Made by a program: the position numbers and the translations under genes. From an uncultured Aquimarina sp. (GTDB lineage: Bacteria > Bacteroidota > Bacteroidia > Flavobacteriales > Flavobacteriaceae): a stretch of DNA of 64,000 bases. The notes beneath the pieces are model-generated. The model was not told the origin of the DNA and ran no database searches. It saw nothing but the letters and a program-made list of their open reading frames with translations. How positions within the stretch are numbered: position 1 is the first letter of the stretch; every line of letters begins with the position of its first letter. The stretch spans positions 310,001 through 374,000 of the forward strand of contig NZ_CANLMP010000005.1 in NCBI RefSeq assembly GCF_947492405.1. The letters are read 5' to 3'. Shown one piece after another: positions 37,301 through 47,069 of the stretch.

Positions 37301-37444
37301 TTATGGTATAATGCTGCCGATGAATATCTCGGTACAAATCCAGAAGGACAAACTAATAGAAACAATGTATTAATTAGAGGGTACCAAAGAGGAGTAACAC
37401 CTGTACAAAGACAGTTAGCTCTTGGGATAGATATAAATTTCTAA
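34301..37444 (+). CDS. SusC/RagA-type TonB-dependent outer-membrane importer
   Basis: A 1047-residue outer-membrane barrel importing alginate oligosaccharides with its SusD partner. After a signal peptide (about 1-21) come a carboxypeptidase-D-like domain (about 24-110; GITLEGTVTSLEDGIPIPGV), a plug domain (EQVVVIGYGVQKK; SSTAIYGSRGANGVILVTTK), and a C-terminal beta barrel ending in a Phe. The neighbouring lyases identify alginate as the likely ligand. A hairpin follows the stop codon in the 77-base gap before SusD. Confidence 0.95.
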   Translation: MYLKKIITIVLIVLYHCTVLAQDGITLEGTVTSLEDGIPIPGVNVLILGSNAGTTTDFDGYYQLKVNKGDVVSFSFTGKKTITVPIDNQTRLDIALEEEASELEQVVVIGYGVQKKSSLTASVSKLENTNLDELPYSDVSNSIKGKIAGVQIRNTTGNVGDEPEIIVRGIGSISLSSAPLVVVDGFPFDDGLQFINPSTIESIEVLKDASSTAIYGSRGANGVILVTTKQGKAEKTSYEFKTLTGFKQAARKIDLLDAIEFSDLDRQRDQLVENFNAQQEGREPTLINFTGREIGKRTIAQNIGGPTDWQEEALRNAARIENYQLNIYGGGNRSNYLVSANYIIDEGLRKDNDLERLNVSARLKSKLTDRLSFDLKINPSYTLTRRSSINFTDVGRYETWIPVRHNQYTSDLTGEPVGSFAHAQHFTNLNFDFVDLNTGEVRNTGNLENLWSSRNFNPISRQEASRRNRFEYRLLANGSVKWKIAKGLTLRSSLGGYVRYRTAEEFFGSAGDRNGETEGLLADQLTVKYINENTLNYNRNFNGHDLGLLAGITYENTAERLTNISAFSFADEEITTLNGASIIDLNGTSTLKDETILSSYLARINYAYKDRYLISLAGRADGFNKFGENNKYGFFPSVSIGWNVANENFWRNSIGNTVNNFKLRSSWGISGSAPPLFDFLARTLVDFGNYGLGDGGVTTGQGEVGDLQGNPDISWETNTEFNNGIDLGFFRNAVNLTVDYYYKLSEKLLLQRPISNATGFDEQWNNIGKVQNSGWEFDLSTNIGKGKLKWQSNANISFNENKLISFGGSERVINNGERTDQYITRVGEPYIQYFGYVTDGIFNSQEEFDNSPTGDGDAVGGLKRVDVNGDGIIDAGDRTVIGDPFPDFIWGFTNTFTYGNLDLNFSFQGSQGGEVVWGEAFYTEVQRYSAVYAQDQFFSSDIPASNPGIRTGIEYLSTDFAVQDASYISLREVVLGYSVPSLATKKIGLEKMRIYLSGQNLWYNAADEYLGTNPEGQTNRNNVLIRGYQRGVTPVQRQLALGIDINF

Positions 37445-37446
37445 AG

Positions 37447-37484
37447 AAGTAATCATTGCTGATTTAATTTAGCAAGAATTACTT
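37447..37484 (+). promoter_or_regulatory. intercistronic hairpin between SusC and SusD genes
   Basis: AAGTAAT/ATTACTT outer arms and TTGCT/AGCAA inner arms form a two-part stem just after the SusC stop codon, with no U-tract. Such hairpins may set the SusC:SusD expression ratio by protecting the upstream mRNA or by partial termination. Confidence 0.5.
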
Positions 37485-37521
37485 AACGTTAAATGAAATA
37501 CAGAAGAAAAAATATAGTAAT

Positions 37522-39033
37522 ATGAAACATATTTTTAAATTTCAAAATAAACTCATAAACTTTAAAGTTTGTGCATTGGTCCTGACATTATGCTTTGTGT
37601 CATGCGATCTAGAGGAAGACGTAATATCCTTTAGAACGGATAATAACTTTTATCAAGACCAAGAAGAATTAAATAGAGGAATGATAGCTACGTATTCTAG
37701 TTTATACGAAGTACTGGAAGTAGAATGGAATGTTACAGAAATGAGATCTGATAACACATTCACTGACCCAGACTCATCTCCAGAATCAGATTTTCAAAGA
37801 TTTACACTAGATCGATTCGATGTAGATACTAACAATTCTATAAATCAAGAATATTATGCAGCTTGTTACAAAACTATTGCACTTGCCAATAGAGTAATAG
37901 CTAATCTGGATGTAGCAGAAGATCAAGATCTAAGAAATCAACTAGAAGGAGAAGCTAAATTCATTAGAGCTTTGATCCATTTTAATCTAACCAGATTATA
38001 CGGTAGTATTATTATTGTAGATGAAATCGTTATTGGAGAAGACGGACTGAACCTGGCACGCCAAGCTCAAACCGAGGTTTATGATTTTATTATTCAAGAT
38101 TTAAGCGACGCAGTAAATTTATTACCAGAAACATATGACGAATCAGAGTTCGGAAGAGCAACTGGTATCGCAGCTAGAACAATTTTAGGTAAAGTTTATT
38201 TATCAAGTCCCAATAAAGATTTGGAAGCGGCTATTACACAATTAGAATATGTAAGAGACCAGAGTGATAGAGATCTTATATCAAATTATGATCTTCTTTT
38301 CGAACCAGGTAACGAAACAAATAGCGAAGTTATTTTTTCTGTTCGTTATGAACAAGGACTTATTGGTCTAGGTTCACCATTTCCTAATCTATTTGCTCCA
38401 AGAAGAAGCGCAGGAATTGTTGTTTTCGGAGATGGGGATAGTCGTAATATCCCGACAGAAGATATGTTAGCTGCTTATGAGGAAATGGACTCTAGATTAA
38501 ACAGCTCTATGGCAGATGGTTTTACTATCGAAAATGATCCAGGACCAGAGGACGACGAATTTAGAGATGATAATCATATTACAAAATATAATTCATCCTT
38601 TAGTGCACTAAATGATGGTGATGTAGACTGGCCAATCACACGATTTGCTGACGTTCTTTTAATGTTATCTGAAGCCTATGTAGATGCCAGAGGGATTACG
38701 GAAGCTTTAACTGAACTGAATAAAGTACGAGCTCGTGCAGAGCTTCCTCTTCTTGCAGAATCGGATGTTCCTTCGACTTTTGCATTTAAACTAGCATTAG
38801 AACAAGAACGTCGTGTAGAGTTTGCTTTTGAAAATCATAGATTTTTTGATTTACTAAGAACGAATAGAGCATTAACTGTAATTAATAGTCATTTCACCAC
38901 AGAATTTGCGTATAACGATCCGGATAATCCTGATCGTGGTGCTGATCCTATAGTTGATTTTCAATTATTACTACCGATCCCTCAACGTGAAATTGATCTA
39001 AACCCTAATTTGGCACAAAACATAGGTTATTAA
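37522..39033 (+). CDS. SusD/RagB-type surface glycan-binding lipoprotein
   Basis: A 503-residue lipoprotein that caps the SusC barrel. A long N-terminal signal ends near LCFVSCDLEEDV (Cys29). TPR-like helices (about 60-200; EGEAKFIRALIHFNLTRLYG) and the C-terminal RagB region (LALEQERRVEFAFENHRFFDLLRT, LLLPIPQREIDLNPNLAQN) are characteristic. Its stop codon shares one base with the start of the PL6 gene (TAATG), so translation is coupled. Confidence 0.95.
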   Translation: MKHIFKFQNKLINFKVCALVLTLCFVSCDLEEDVISFRTDNNFYQDQEELNRGMIATYSSLYEVLEVEWNVTEMRSDNTFTDPDSSPESDFQRFTLDRFDVDTNNSINQEYYAACYKTIALANRVIANLDVAEDQDLRNQLEGEAKFIRALIHFNLTRLYGSIIIVDEIVIGEDGLNLARQAQTEVYDFIIQDLSDAVNLLPETYDESEFGRATGIAARTILGKVYLSSPNKDLEAAITQLEYVRDQSDRDLISNYDLLFEPGNETNSEVIFSVRYEQGLIGLGSPFPNLFAPRRSAGIVVFGDGDSRNIPTEDMLAAYEEMDSRLNSSMADGFTIENDPGPEDDEFRDDNHITKYNSSFSALNDGDVDWPITRFADVLLMLSEAYVDARGITEALTELNKVRARAELPLLAESDVPSTFAFKLALEQERRVEFAFENHRFFDLLRTNRALTVINSHFTTEFAYNDPDNPDRGADPIVDFQLLLPIPQREIDLNPNLAQNIGY

Positions 39034-41450
39034 TGACTATAAGTAAACAACATATCATTATAGCAATAGTGTCAATCCAACTATTTTTTATTGGATGCAT
39101 TGGTTTTGCTAATGAGATTAAAGTAGCTACTATTGATGAATTCAATAGTGCTATCCAATCTGTAAAAGCAGGCGATCGCATCATACTAAAAAATGGAGAG
39201 TGGAAAGATGTTAAATTAGTAATTAAAGGTCAAGGGAGCTCAGAAAATCCAATTATAATCGAAGCAGAAGAATCTGGTAAAGTATTCATTACTGGAGATT
39301 CTAACTTAAAAATAGCTGGAACCCATATAGTAGTTAAAGGGTTATGGTTTAAGAATGGATATACTTCGGGTAAATCTGTAATCTCTTTTAGAATAAATTC
39401 TAAAGAATTTGCAAATCATTCTAGACTAACCGATTGTGCGATTACTTATTATAATCCTAACTCCAAAGCAACAGATTATAAATGGATAAGCGTTTGGGGT
39501 AAAAACAACAGAGTAGATCATAATTATTTTGCTGGTAAAGCTAATTCTGGTACTACTCTAGTGGTTTGGCTAAAAGGTGAAAAGCATATCAATAATAATC
39601 ATAGAATTGATCATAATTATTTCGGAGAAAGACCGGCTTTAGGATTTAATGGTGGAGAAACCATCAGAATAGGTACTAGCAAAAACTCTTTACTATCATC
39701 AAGAACTATTGTAGAAGATAATGTTTTCGAAAAATGCAATGGAGAAGTAGAAATTATTTCTAATAAATCTTGTGATAATGTATACCGAAATAATCTTTTT
39801 TTAGAAAGTGAAGGTGTATTGACTTTAAGACACGGAAATAAATGTCTTATAGAAAGTAATGTTTTTATTGGAAATCAAAAATCAAATACGGGAGGTATTA
39901 GAATTATTAATGCTGGTCACGTTGTGAGAAATAATTTGATGATGAATCTTACTGGTGATGGTTTTAGAGGTCCAATTGTAGTCATGAATGGTGTGCCTAA
40001 TAGCCCTGCAAATAGATATCATCAGGTTAAAGATGTAAAAATCCTGAATAATACAATTATCAATTGCTCGCCAATTCAGTTTTGTGCTGGAAGTGATGAG
40101 GAAAGATCATTACCTCCTATAAACACTGTCTTTGCTAATAATTTAATTTTCAATGATAAAAACGGTGATATTGCGACAGTACACGATAAATTAGATGGTT
40201 TTAACTTCTATGGAAACATTCTTGATTCCGAAAAAGACTTCAACCAATCAGGTTTTTCAAAAGTCAAAGTAGATTGGGGTACTTTAGAAAACATTCTTTA
40301 TATCCCGAAAACTTCTAATGAAGAATTAATAAAAAAATCTAAACCTGAAAGCAAATCACCTAAGCTTGATATTACAGGAGCTAAGAGAAATACTTTTGTT
40401 GCCGGAGCATATAATCTTGGAAACAACAAACTTCCAAAAGCACTTGTTTTAAAAAGTGGTACTTCTTGGGATTCAAAAGTAAAACCTCAGAAAACAATTG
40501 TAGAAGCTGAAATTATTGAAGTAGAACCAGGTGTGGGAACTTTACGTAAAGCACTGAAAAAAGCTTCTTTTGGTAGTATTCTAAATTTAAAATCTGGAGA
40601 ATATATTTTAGAAAAAGGTATAAAAGTTTCGACTAGTGTTACTATCCAAGGAAACTCTACGGACAAAAAACCTTTATTAAAAGTAAAAGAAGGTTTAGAA
40701 AAAAATCCGACCTATTTCTTCAGAGTTGAAGGAGGTAATACATTACGACTAAATAATATTGAAATATCAGGAGAATTAAGTGTTCCAATAAAATACGCCG
40801 TAGTCTCTCCTAATAAAGACATATCTGACACATATTCTGTATTTATTGACAATTGTCATATCCATGGCTTTAAAAACAAAAAGGGAGGTAGTGTTTATAA
40901 GGCCTATAAAGGAACCTTTGCCGATACTGTAAGTATTGTTAATTCTAGAATTGAAAATGCTTATAGAGGTATTAATCTATCTGAAGAAAAAGACGATAAT
41001 GGAAAATACAGTGCTCAAGTAGTACATATCGATAATACAATTTTTAAGGATATTGACCAATGGGCTGTGAATTATTATCGTGGTGGAACTGATGAATCGA
41101 CTTTAGGAGGAAAACTCCTAATCGACAATTCGGTATTCAGCAATATAGGTAATACCGAAAAAGGTACCGTAATAAGGAATAAAGGTATTGTATCCGTTAA
41201 CATCAAAAACTCAGTATTCGAAAAAAGCTATAAAGTTGTGAATCCTGTTAATCTAAAAGGAAACAAAAATAGTATTAGTAACTGTGTCATTTTTGACTGT
41301 GGTACTGTAAAAATAACAAAAGGAGCATCTGCTAAAGATGTAATGTATAAAAACCCAAAATGGGAAGATAAAAACAATTTCATTCCAAGTGAGAAATCAC
41401 CGTTACTTAAAACACAACGTATCGGATTGAAGTGGGAAGCAAAAAAATAA
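39033..41450 (+). CDS. PL6-family alginate lyase with extra C-terminal beta-helix domain
   Basis: An 805-residue secreted lyase cleaving alginate (beta-elimination). The N-terminal right-handed beta-helix contains NGGETIRIG (206-214) and the likely catalytic pair Lys245 (ISNKSCDN) and Arg266 (LTLRHGN), with the 21-residue spacing known from PL6 enzymes such as AlyGC. Residues about 490-800 form a second parallel beta-helix-like region of the kind seen in long, dimeric PL6 enzymes. The N-terminus has a signal-like hydrophobic segment with a Cys at 22 (FFIGCIGFAN), so lipidation is possible. Periplasmic or surface location cannot be decided. Confidence 0.92.
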   Translation: MTISKQHIIIAIVSIQLFFIGCIGFANEIKVATIDEFNSAIQSVKAGDRIILKNGEWKDVKLVIKGQGSSENPIIIEAEESGKVFITGDSNLKIAGTHIVVKGLWFKNGYTSGKSVISFRINSKEFANHSRLTDCAITYYNPNSKATDYKWISVWGKNNRVDHNYFAGKANSGTTLVVWLKGEKHINNNHRIDHNYFGERPALGFNGGETIRIGTSKNSLLSSRTIVEDNVFEKCNGEVEIISNKSCDNVYRNNLFLESEGVLTLRHGNKCLIESNVFIGNQKSNTGGIRIINAGHVVRNNLMMNLTGDGFRGPIVVMNGVPNSPANRYHQVKDVKILNNTIINCSPIQFCAGSDEERSLPPINTVFANNLIFNDKNGDIATVHDKLDGFNFYGNILDSEKDFNQSGFSKVKVDWGTLENILYIPKTSNEELIKKSKPESKSPKLDITGAKRNTFVAGAYNLGNNKLPKALVLKSGTSWDSKVKPQKTIVEAEIIEVEPGVGTLRKALKKASFGSILNLKSGEYILEKGIKVSTSVTIQGNSTDKKPLLKVKEGLEKNPTYFFRVEGGNTLRLNNIEISGELSVPIKYAVVSPNKDISDTYSVFIDNCHIHGFKNKKGGSVYKAYKGTFADTVSIVNSRIENAYRGINLSEEKDDNGKYSAQVVHIDNTIFKDIDQWAVNYYRGGTDESTLGGKLLIDNSVFSNIGNTEKGTVIRNKGIVSVNIKNSVFEKSYKVVNPVNLKGNKNSISNCVIFDCGTVKITKGASAKDVMYKNPKWEDKNNFIPSEKSPLLKTQRIGLKWEAKK

Positions 41451-41468
41451 AATTAACACCATAGAATT

Positions 41469-43016
41469 ATGAAAAATTACGAAGCATATTTCAAGAGAAT
41501 CTTAGCAGGGCTACTGGTTTTCTGTTTAATGTTGATATTTGTAATATCCTCATCTTGTGATGCGGATATCGAAGTAGATCAAACTGTTGAAGAAATAGAA
41601 TCTGCTACTCCTATAATCAATAGTTTTTCTCCATCTAGTGTAGAAATACTTGATGAAGTACTGGTGGAAGGAGAATTTCTACAATTTGTAGATAGAGCAA
41701 CTATTGGTGGAGTACCTACAGAAATCAAAAGTAAGATTAGTGATACTCAAATTTTACTTACAGTTGTTCCTGCGGCAGTCTCAGGAGACATTGTGCTAAT
41801 TAATGATTTAAGTAGACAAGGTGCAGAAAACTTAGAGTTTACAGCAACCTCAACAGAGAGTTTAACTGTATCCTACCCTGTCCCTTCCGTTACAAGTGCA
41901 ATCCCAAGTGAAGCTACAGCAAACGACTTGTTAATTATAGAAGGTGCTAATCTCGGTGTAGTATCAAGCGTTACATTTGGAGGAGTGGCCGGTGTAATAT
42001 CTTTTCAGGAAAATGGAGTGATTGTGGTTACAGTACCAAATCCAGGAACTTTAGCACCCGTTGCTGTAAATTTAACTTACAATAGTAATAGTGGAGAAAT
42101 TGAACAAGAATTGAGTTCTTCTTTTTTAGTAAACATACCAACACCAGAGCCAAGTAATGTACCTAGGATAATGACAAGAGATAATATGGTAACAATCACT
42201 GGAGATAATATTAATTTTACATCCTCGGTTACAGTTGATGGTATTGAAGCAGCAATTACTACTACTCCAACCAACTTAACTTTTATGGTTCCTTCTGGAG
42301 TAACAACAGGTATCACAGAAGTTATTATAACAGATACCGAAAATCGTCAAAATGTATTTAATATACCTTACATTAATGGGCCATATTATGAATATTATGA
42401 CTTTGACACCAAAGCGCTAGAAACCGTAAGAGATAACAAAAATGATCCTACAGAAGTTGTATTATCATTAGGAGAAGAAGAATCAGAGCAACCAAGGTTT
42501 ACCGGAATGACCGAGCCTTTTGGAAATAGATATTTACATTTAGATTACCCTAGAGCCACAACTAGCACGTTAGCATCTATATATTGTTATGATTTTAGTG
42601 ATGATTTTGGTACTGAAGAAATGGGAGAAGAATCTGCAGCTTTATTAGATCCCGCTGGTAGATTTGGAGGAAACCCTGTGTTACATTTTTGGTTAAGAAT
42701 AAATGGAGCAAATTGTAGAACTAAAATCTACTTAGGAACTTCTAGTGATCAACGTAGAGAATCTAATGGTCCCCTTTTAGACACAGGAGGAGAATGGGTG
42801 TTAGTTGCTGTAAGACTTAATGGTTTTATGGATAGTGCAGCTGATTTTTCAAGATTCCACTTTCGTCTTACTGCCGGTAGTTCATCTGATAACATTCCTA
42901 GATCTGCTGATTACGACTGGATAATTGTAACCGATAGAGTACTTACTGAGTTTGGTGCTGTAGATTACTCGGCAGCTTCAATTACAGATCAAACTAACTG
43001 GAAAGATCAAGGTTAA
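41469..43016 (+). CDS. IPT/TIG-domain surface glycan-binding lipoprotein (SusE/F-like position)
   Basis: A 515-residue lipoprotein with Cys30 (VISSSCDADI). Three IPT/TIG Ig-like domains follow (about 48-135, 140-225 and 230-300; PIINSFSPSSVEI, PSVTSAIPSEATANDLLIIEG, DNMVTITGDNINF). A C-terminal domain of about 215 residues (NGPYYEYYDFD, PVLHFWLRINGA, YDWIIVTD) resembles glycan-binding domains of SGBPs in alginate and other loci. It would recruit alginate at the outer surface for the SusCD complex. No catalytic motif is seen. Confidence 0.85.
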   Translation: MKNYEAYFKRILAGLLVFCLMLIFVISSSCDADIEVDQTVEEIESATPIINSFSPSSVEILDEVLVEGEFLQFVDRATIGGVPTEIKSKISDTQILLTVVPAAVSGDIVLINDLSRQGAENLEFTATSTESLTVSYPVPSVTSAIPSEATANDLLIIEGANLGVVSSVTFGGVAGVISFQENGVIVVTVPNPGTLAPVAVNLTYNSNSGEIEQELSSSFLVNIPTPEPSNVPRIMTRDNMVTITGDNINFTSSVTVDGIEAAITTTPTNLTFMVPSGVTTGITEVIITDTENRQNVFNIPYINGPYYEYYDFDTKALETVRDNKNDPTEVVLSLGEEESEQPRFTGMTEPFGNRYLHLDYPRATTSTLASIYCYDFSDDFGTEEMGEESAALLDPAGRFGGNPVLHFWLRINGANCRTKIYLGTSSDQRRESNGPLLDTGGEWVLVAVRLNGFMDSAADFSRFHFRLTAGSSSDNIPRSADYDWIIVTDRVLTEFGAVDYSAASITDQTNWKDQG

Positions 43017-43061
43017 AAAACAATATCTAGAAAAGAAGAATAGTTTCAAAAAAACGGAAAA

Positions 43062-45323
43062 ATGATCCAATCACCTTTACATATTAAACGGTTAAGGTTA
43101 GGCATTCTTTGCCTAACCCTAATCCTAGGTGTTCTAAGTTTTAGCTGTAATCAAGAAGGTAAGACCGAAAGCAAAACAGAGCTCAAAAAACAAAACCCTG
43201 TACTTTCCTTATCTATTTCTGAAGCAGAAGAGATCAAAGAGCTATTAGCTAAAAATAAAGTTTTAAAAATTTCATTTGAGCAACATCAGAAAAAAGCAGA
43301 TAAGGCAATTATTAACGGTGTAGAAATACCTATGCCCAAAGATCCTGGTGGTGGATATACACACGAAAAACACAAACGCAACTATGGAGAAATGTATTCC
43401 GCAGGAATTGCGTTCCAAATTACAGGTGACACTAAATATTCCAAATTTGTAACTGATATGTTATTAGGATATGCAAAAATGTATCCTAATTTACCCTTAC
43501 ATCCTAAAAGCAAAGAGAATCATCCAGCTGGAAAACTTTTCTGGCAAGGACTCAATGAAAGTGTTTGGTTAGTAAATTCGATACAAGCATATAATCTGGT
43601 AAACGATGTTATCTCTGAAGAAAACAAAGCAATAATTGAAAATAATGTTTTTAAGAAAGTAGCCGAGTTTATTAGTGTGGATTCTAAAAAAACTTTTAAT
43701 AAAATACATAATCATGGAACCTGGGCAGTAGCGGGCGTTGGTATGACAGGATATGTTCTCAAAGATCAGGATATGGTCGACCGTGCTTTGTACGGAAGTA
43801 ATAAGGATAAAGAAACTGGCTTTCTTAAACAGATAGATATGCTTTTTTCTCCAGAAGGATATTATTCTGAAGGCCCTTATTATCAGCGATATGCAATGAT
43901 GCCATTCATGCTTTTTGCACAAGCGATCCAAATCAATCAACCTGATCTAAAAATCTTTGAATACAGAAATCAATTATTAGGTAAAGCGGTAACCACAGTA
44001 TTGCAACTAACTGATGAAAATGGAGCATTTTTTCCTTTTAATGATGCATTAAAAGAAAAAAACTATTTAACTAGTGAATTGATATTTGCCAGCAATATTG
44101 CCTACGCCTATTACAAAGATAGCTCGCTACTGCCTATTACCTTAGCACACGAAAAAGTCAGTATCTCAGGTGCAGGGTTAGAAGTTGCCAAAGCATTAAA
44201 AAACTTTAATCCAACAGTTTATAAAAAAAAACCATTACTAATTACTGATGGAAAAGATGGAGAAGATGGCGGATTAGGATTATTAAGAATGCCTAATGGA
44301 AGAAAAGATGAAAAAATCACTTCTGTATTTAAATTTGCTTCTCAAGGAATGGGACATGGGCATTTCGATAGACTTTCTTTATTCTTATATGATGGTAAAC
44401 AAGAAATACTACAAGATTATGGTGCCGCAAGATTTCTGAATGTAGAATCTAAAAAAGGTGGACGCTATTTACCAGAAAACAATACCTGGGCAAAACAAAC
44501 AATAGCTCATAATACTGTAACTATTGATCAAGGCTCTCAATTTGGCGCTAATGTAAAAGCATCAAGCAAAGTGAGCCCTCAATTGCTTTTTTCTAATCTA
44601 AAAGATCCAAATCTTCAAATTGTTAGTGCAAAAGAAGATAATGCATACCAAGGAGTTAAAATGCAACGGACATTAACTTTAATTAAAAACCAAAGTACAG
44701 AAAGGCCTCCTTTCATCATTGATGTCTATACTATTAAATCTAAAGAAGCACATCAATATGATCTTAACTTTATGTACCAAGGACATATAATGGAAACTAA
44801 TTTTGAATATGTAAAAGAAAATACATTGTCCGAATTAGGTGCTAAAAATGGATACCAACATTTATGGAAATTAGCTGAAGGCAAGAGTGATAGAAACTTT
44901 GCAACTTTAACCTGGTTAAACCAAAATCGCTTCTACTCTATCTCTAGTCTTATAAACCCAAAAAGTAAGATGGTTTTTTCTAAGTTAGGAGCTAATGACC
45001 CTAACTTTAACTTAAGAAATGATTCTTCTTATATGCTAAGAGAAAGTGATAAAAAAGATCACGTATTCATTAATGTTATAGAACCTCACGGAAATTTTGA
45101 CCCAAAACTGGAATCAGTCCAAAACCCACATTCTGATGTTAATACTATTCAATTAGTTCATTCTGACGATAATTATACGATTGTTAAAATTACATTCAAA
45201 AATGATGAACAGTACACTTTAGCAATTGTTAATCAAGAACACGATCCACATAAAAAACATCAAATAACTGTTGATGATCAAGAATATCAATGGACAGGAA
45301 ATTATAATTTAAAAACCAACTAA
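43062..45323 (+). CDS. PL17-family oligoalginate lyase, lipoprotein
   Basis: A 753-residue exolytic lyase releasing unsaturated uronate monomers from alginate oligomers. The signal ends at VLSFSCNQ (Cys29). The N-terminal alpha/alpha toroid has NHGTWAVAGVGM (Asn217, His218) and SEGPYYQRYAMM (Tyr274), matching the Asn/His/Tyr catalytic set and spacing of Alg17c-type enzymes. The C-terminal heparinase II/III-like beta-sandwich begins near residue 400 (GMGHGHFDRLSLFLYDG). Downstream KdgF, SDR and kinase genes consume its product. Probably periplasm-facing. Confidence 0.95.
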   Translation: MIQSPLHIKRLRLGILCLTLILGVLSFSCNQEGKTESKTELKKQNPVLSLSISEAEEIKELLAKNKVLKISFEQHQKKADKAIINGVEIPMPKDPGGGYTHEKHKRNYGEMYSAGIAFQITGDTKYSKFVTDMLLGYAKMYPNLPLHPKSKENHPAGKLFWQGLNESVWLVNSIQAYNLVNDVISEENKAIIENNVFKKVAEFISVDSKKTFNKIHNHGTWAVAGVGMTGYVLKDQDMVDRALYGSNKDKETGFLKQIDMLFSPEGYYSEGPYYQRYAMMPFMLFAQAIQINQPDLKIFEYRNQLLGKAVTTVLQLTDENGAFFPFNDALKEKNYLTSELIFASNIAYAYYKDSSLLPITLAHEKVSISGAGLEVAKALKNFNPTVYKKKPLLITDGKDGEDGGLGLLRMPNGRKDEKITSVFKFASQGMGHGHFDRLSLFLYDGKQEILQDYGAARFLNVESKKGGRYLPENNTWAKQTIAHNTVTIDQGSQFGANVKASSKVSPQLLFSNLKDPNLQIVSAKEDNAYQGVKMQRTLTLIKNQSTERPPFIIDVYTIKSKEAHQYDLNFMYQGHIMETNFEYVKENTLSELGAKNGYQHLWKLAEGKSDRNFATLTWLNQNRFYSISSLINPKSKMVFSKLGANDPNFNLRNDSSYMLRESDKKDHVFINVIEPHGNFDPKLESVQNPHSDVNTIQLVHSDDNYTIVKITFKNDEQYTLAIVNQEHDPHKKHQITVDDQEYQWTGNYNLKTN

Positions 45324-45326
45324 ACA

Positions 45327-45695
45327 ATGAGCTATTCAAAAATAAAAAGCGACGTATTCTTTGTAACAAAAGATAAGCCCTGGGAACAAGCCGCTGAAGG
45401 CATTAAGCGTCAGATGATCGGTTATGACGTAAATATAATGATGGTAAAAGTCGACTTCGAAAAAGGAGCTATAGGATATATCCACGACCACTTTCATTCT
45501 CAAACAACCTATGTAGAATCTGGAAGTTTCGAAGTTACTATTGGAGATGAGAAAAAAATATTAAATGCCGGCGATGGATTCTTTATTCCACCAAATGTTC
45601 CTCACGGAGCAGTCTGCCTAGAAGCAGGAATCCTAATCGATGTATTTAGTCCCATTAGAGAAGATTTTTTAGATCTTTCATTTCAAAAGAAGTAA
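45327..45695 (+). CDS. kdgF: KdgF-type cupin, unsaturated uronate ring-opening enzyme
   Basis: A 122-residue single cupin that converts the 4,5-unsaturated monouronate released by PL17 into 4-deoxy-L-erythro-5-hexoseulose uronate (DEH). Metal ligands are visible as His53, His55 and/or His57 and Gln59 in IHDHFHSQTTY, plus His93 in PPNVPHGA. No signal peptide, so cytoplasmic. It starts 4 bases after the PL17 stop and lies 5 bases before the carrier gene, fully inside the operon. Confidence 0.93.
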   Translation: MSYSKIKSDVFFVTKDKPWEQAAEGIKRQMIGYDVNIMMVKVDFEKGAIGYIHDHFHSQTTYVESGSFEVTIGDEKKILNAGDGFFIPPNVPHGAVCLEAGILIDVFSPIREDFLDLSFQKK

Positions 45696-45699
45696 TTAG

Positions 45700-47004
45700 A
45701 TGAAAAAAATTAAAGGCTTACGCTGGTGGGTTATCGGGCTAATTGCTTTAGCTACCGTAATTAATTATATCGACAGACAATCACTTAGTGTATTGTGGCC
45801 TGATATTGCTGAAGAGCTATATCCAGATAAGTCCACAGATGAACGAAAAGATATCTACGGTTGGATCTCATCAATTTTCTTATTCTCTTATGCTTTTGGT
45901 CAAGCAATTTTCGGAAAGATTTTTGACAAAATAGGAACACGATTAGGTTTTGCTATTTCAATAGGTTTTTGGTCTTTGGCAACTGCATTACACGCATTAG
46001 CAAAAGGTTTTCTTAGTTTTTCAATCTTCAGATCTATATTAGGTGTCGCCGAAGCAGGAAATTGGCCAGGTGCCGCAAAAGGAAATGCGGAGTGGTTCCC
46101 TTCCAAAGAACGTGCTTTTGCTCAAGGAATTTTCAACTCAGGAGCTGCCATTGGAGGTATCATATCGATTCCTGCAATTGCTTTTATGACCATTCATTTT
46201 AGCTGGCAAATGATATTCATAATTATTGGACTTATGGGCTTACTATGGTTAATCCCTTGGATGTTAATTGTGAAAGCTCCTCCAGGGAAACACCCTTGGC
46301 TTACAGAAAAAGAAAGAAACTATATCCTTGACAAATCAAATAATGTAGGTCAAGATGAAGATGACAATCAACTTGATGAATATAATCCGGAAACTGGTAA
46401 AATGCTATCTCACAAAGAGAGTTGGGGAGTAATTCTTTCCTCAGCAGCAATCGATCCGATTTGGTGGTTATTTGTATTCTGGATTCCTATCTATCTATCA
46501 GAAGTGTACGGGATGGATGTTAAAGCAGTCGGAATCTATGGTTGGGTACCCTATGTTGGAGCGATGATTGGTGCATGGTTTGGGGGGCTTCTAGCTCAAA
46601 ATCGTATTAAATCAGGTTGGAATATTAATAAAACCAGAAAATTTGTTATCACCTTAGGCTGTTTAATTATGTTACCATGTTTCTATTTACTAACTGATCC
46701 AGGAAGCCCTGTTAATGCTGTACTAATTATGGCAATTATTCTTTTTGGATTCCAAACAGCTATTGGTAATATACAAACATTACCAAGTGATTTATTTGGT
46801 AAAAAAACAGTTGGAACATTAGCTGGTTTATCCGGAATGTCGGCAAAGTTTGCCGGTGTAGGTCTTACCGCATTGGTTTCTACACTAACAGCTGGAGGAA
46901 ATTACACTCCTGCATTTATAGTAGGAGCTGTTTTGACTTTAATAGTATTGGCAAGCGTTTGGATTTTATGCGGTAATATTCAGCCATTAAAAGCTAGGAA
47001 ATAA
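45700..47004 (+). CDS. MFS transporter, ACS/ExuT-type hexuronate carrier
   Basis: A 434-residue inner-membrane carrier with about 12 hydrophobic segments. The N-terminal motif INYIDRQSLSVLWPDI and EAGNWPGAAKGNAEWFP are typical of the anion:cation symporter group that takes up hexuronates. In this operon it would import unsaturated uronate, or DEH, produced in the periplasm. A 65-base gap follows before the SDR gene. Confidence 0.9.
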   Translation: MKKIKGLRWWVIGLIALATVINYIDRQSLSVLWPDIAEELYPDKSTDERKDIYGWISSIFLFSYAFGQAIFGKIFDKIGTRLGFAISIGFWSLATALHALAKGFLSFSIFRSILGVAEAGNWPGAAKGNAEWFPSKERAFAQGIFNSGAAIGGIISIPAIAFMTIHFSWQMIFIIIGLMGLLWLIPWMLIVKAPPGKHPWLTEKERNYILDKSNNVGQDEDDNQLDEYNPETGKMLSHKESWGVILSSAAIDPIWWLFVFWIPIYLSEVYGMDVKAVGIYGWVPYVGAMIGAWFGGLLAQNRIKSGWNINKTRKFVITLGCLIMLPCFYLLTDPGSPVNAVLIMAIILFGFQTAIGNIQTLPSDLFGKKTVGTLAGLSGMSAKFAGVGLTALVSTLTAGGNYTPAFIVGAVLTLIVLASVWILCGNIQPLKARK

Positions 47005-47069
47005 TAAAACCCTTAGAAAAATAAATATTTAATCAACTAGAATAATTTTTAAATTAATAAAAGAAAAAT

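Noticed and set aside
43569..43940. 123-codon minus-strand ORF inside the PL17 gene
   Set aside because: It lies antisense across the catalytic region of a well-supported enzyme and its translation has no recognisable features.
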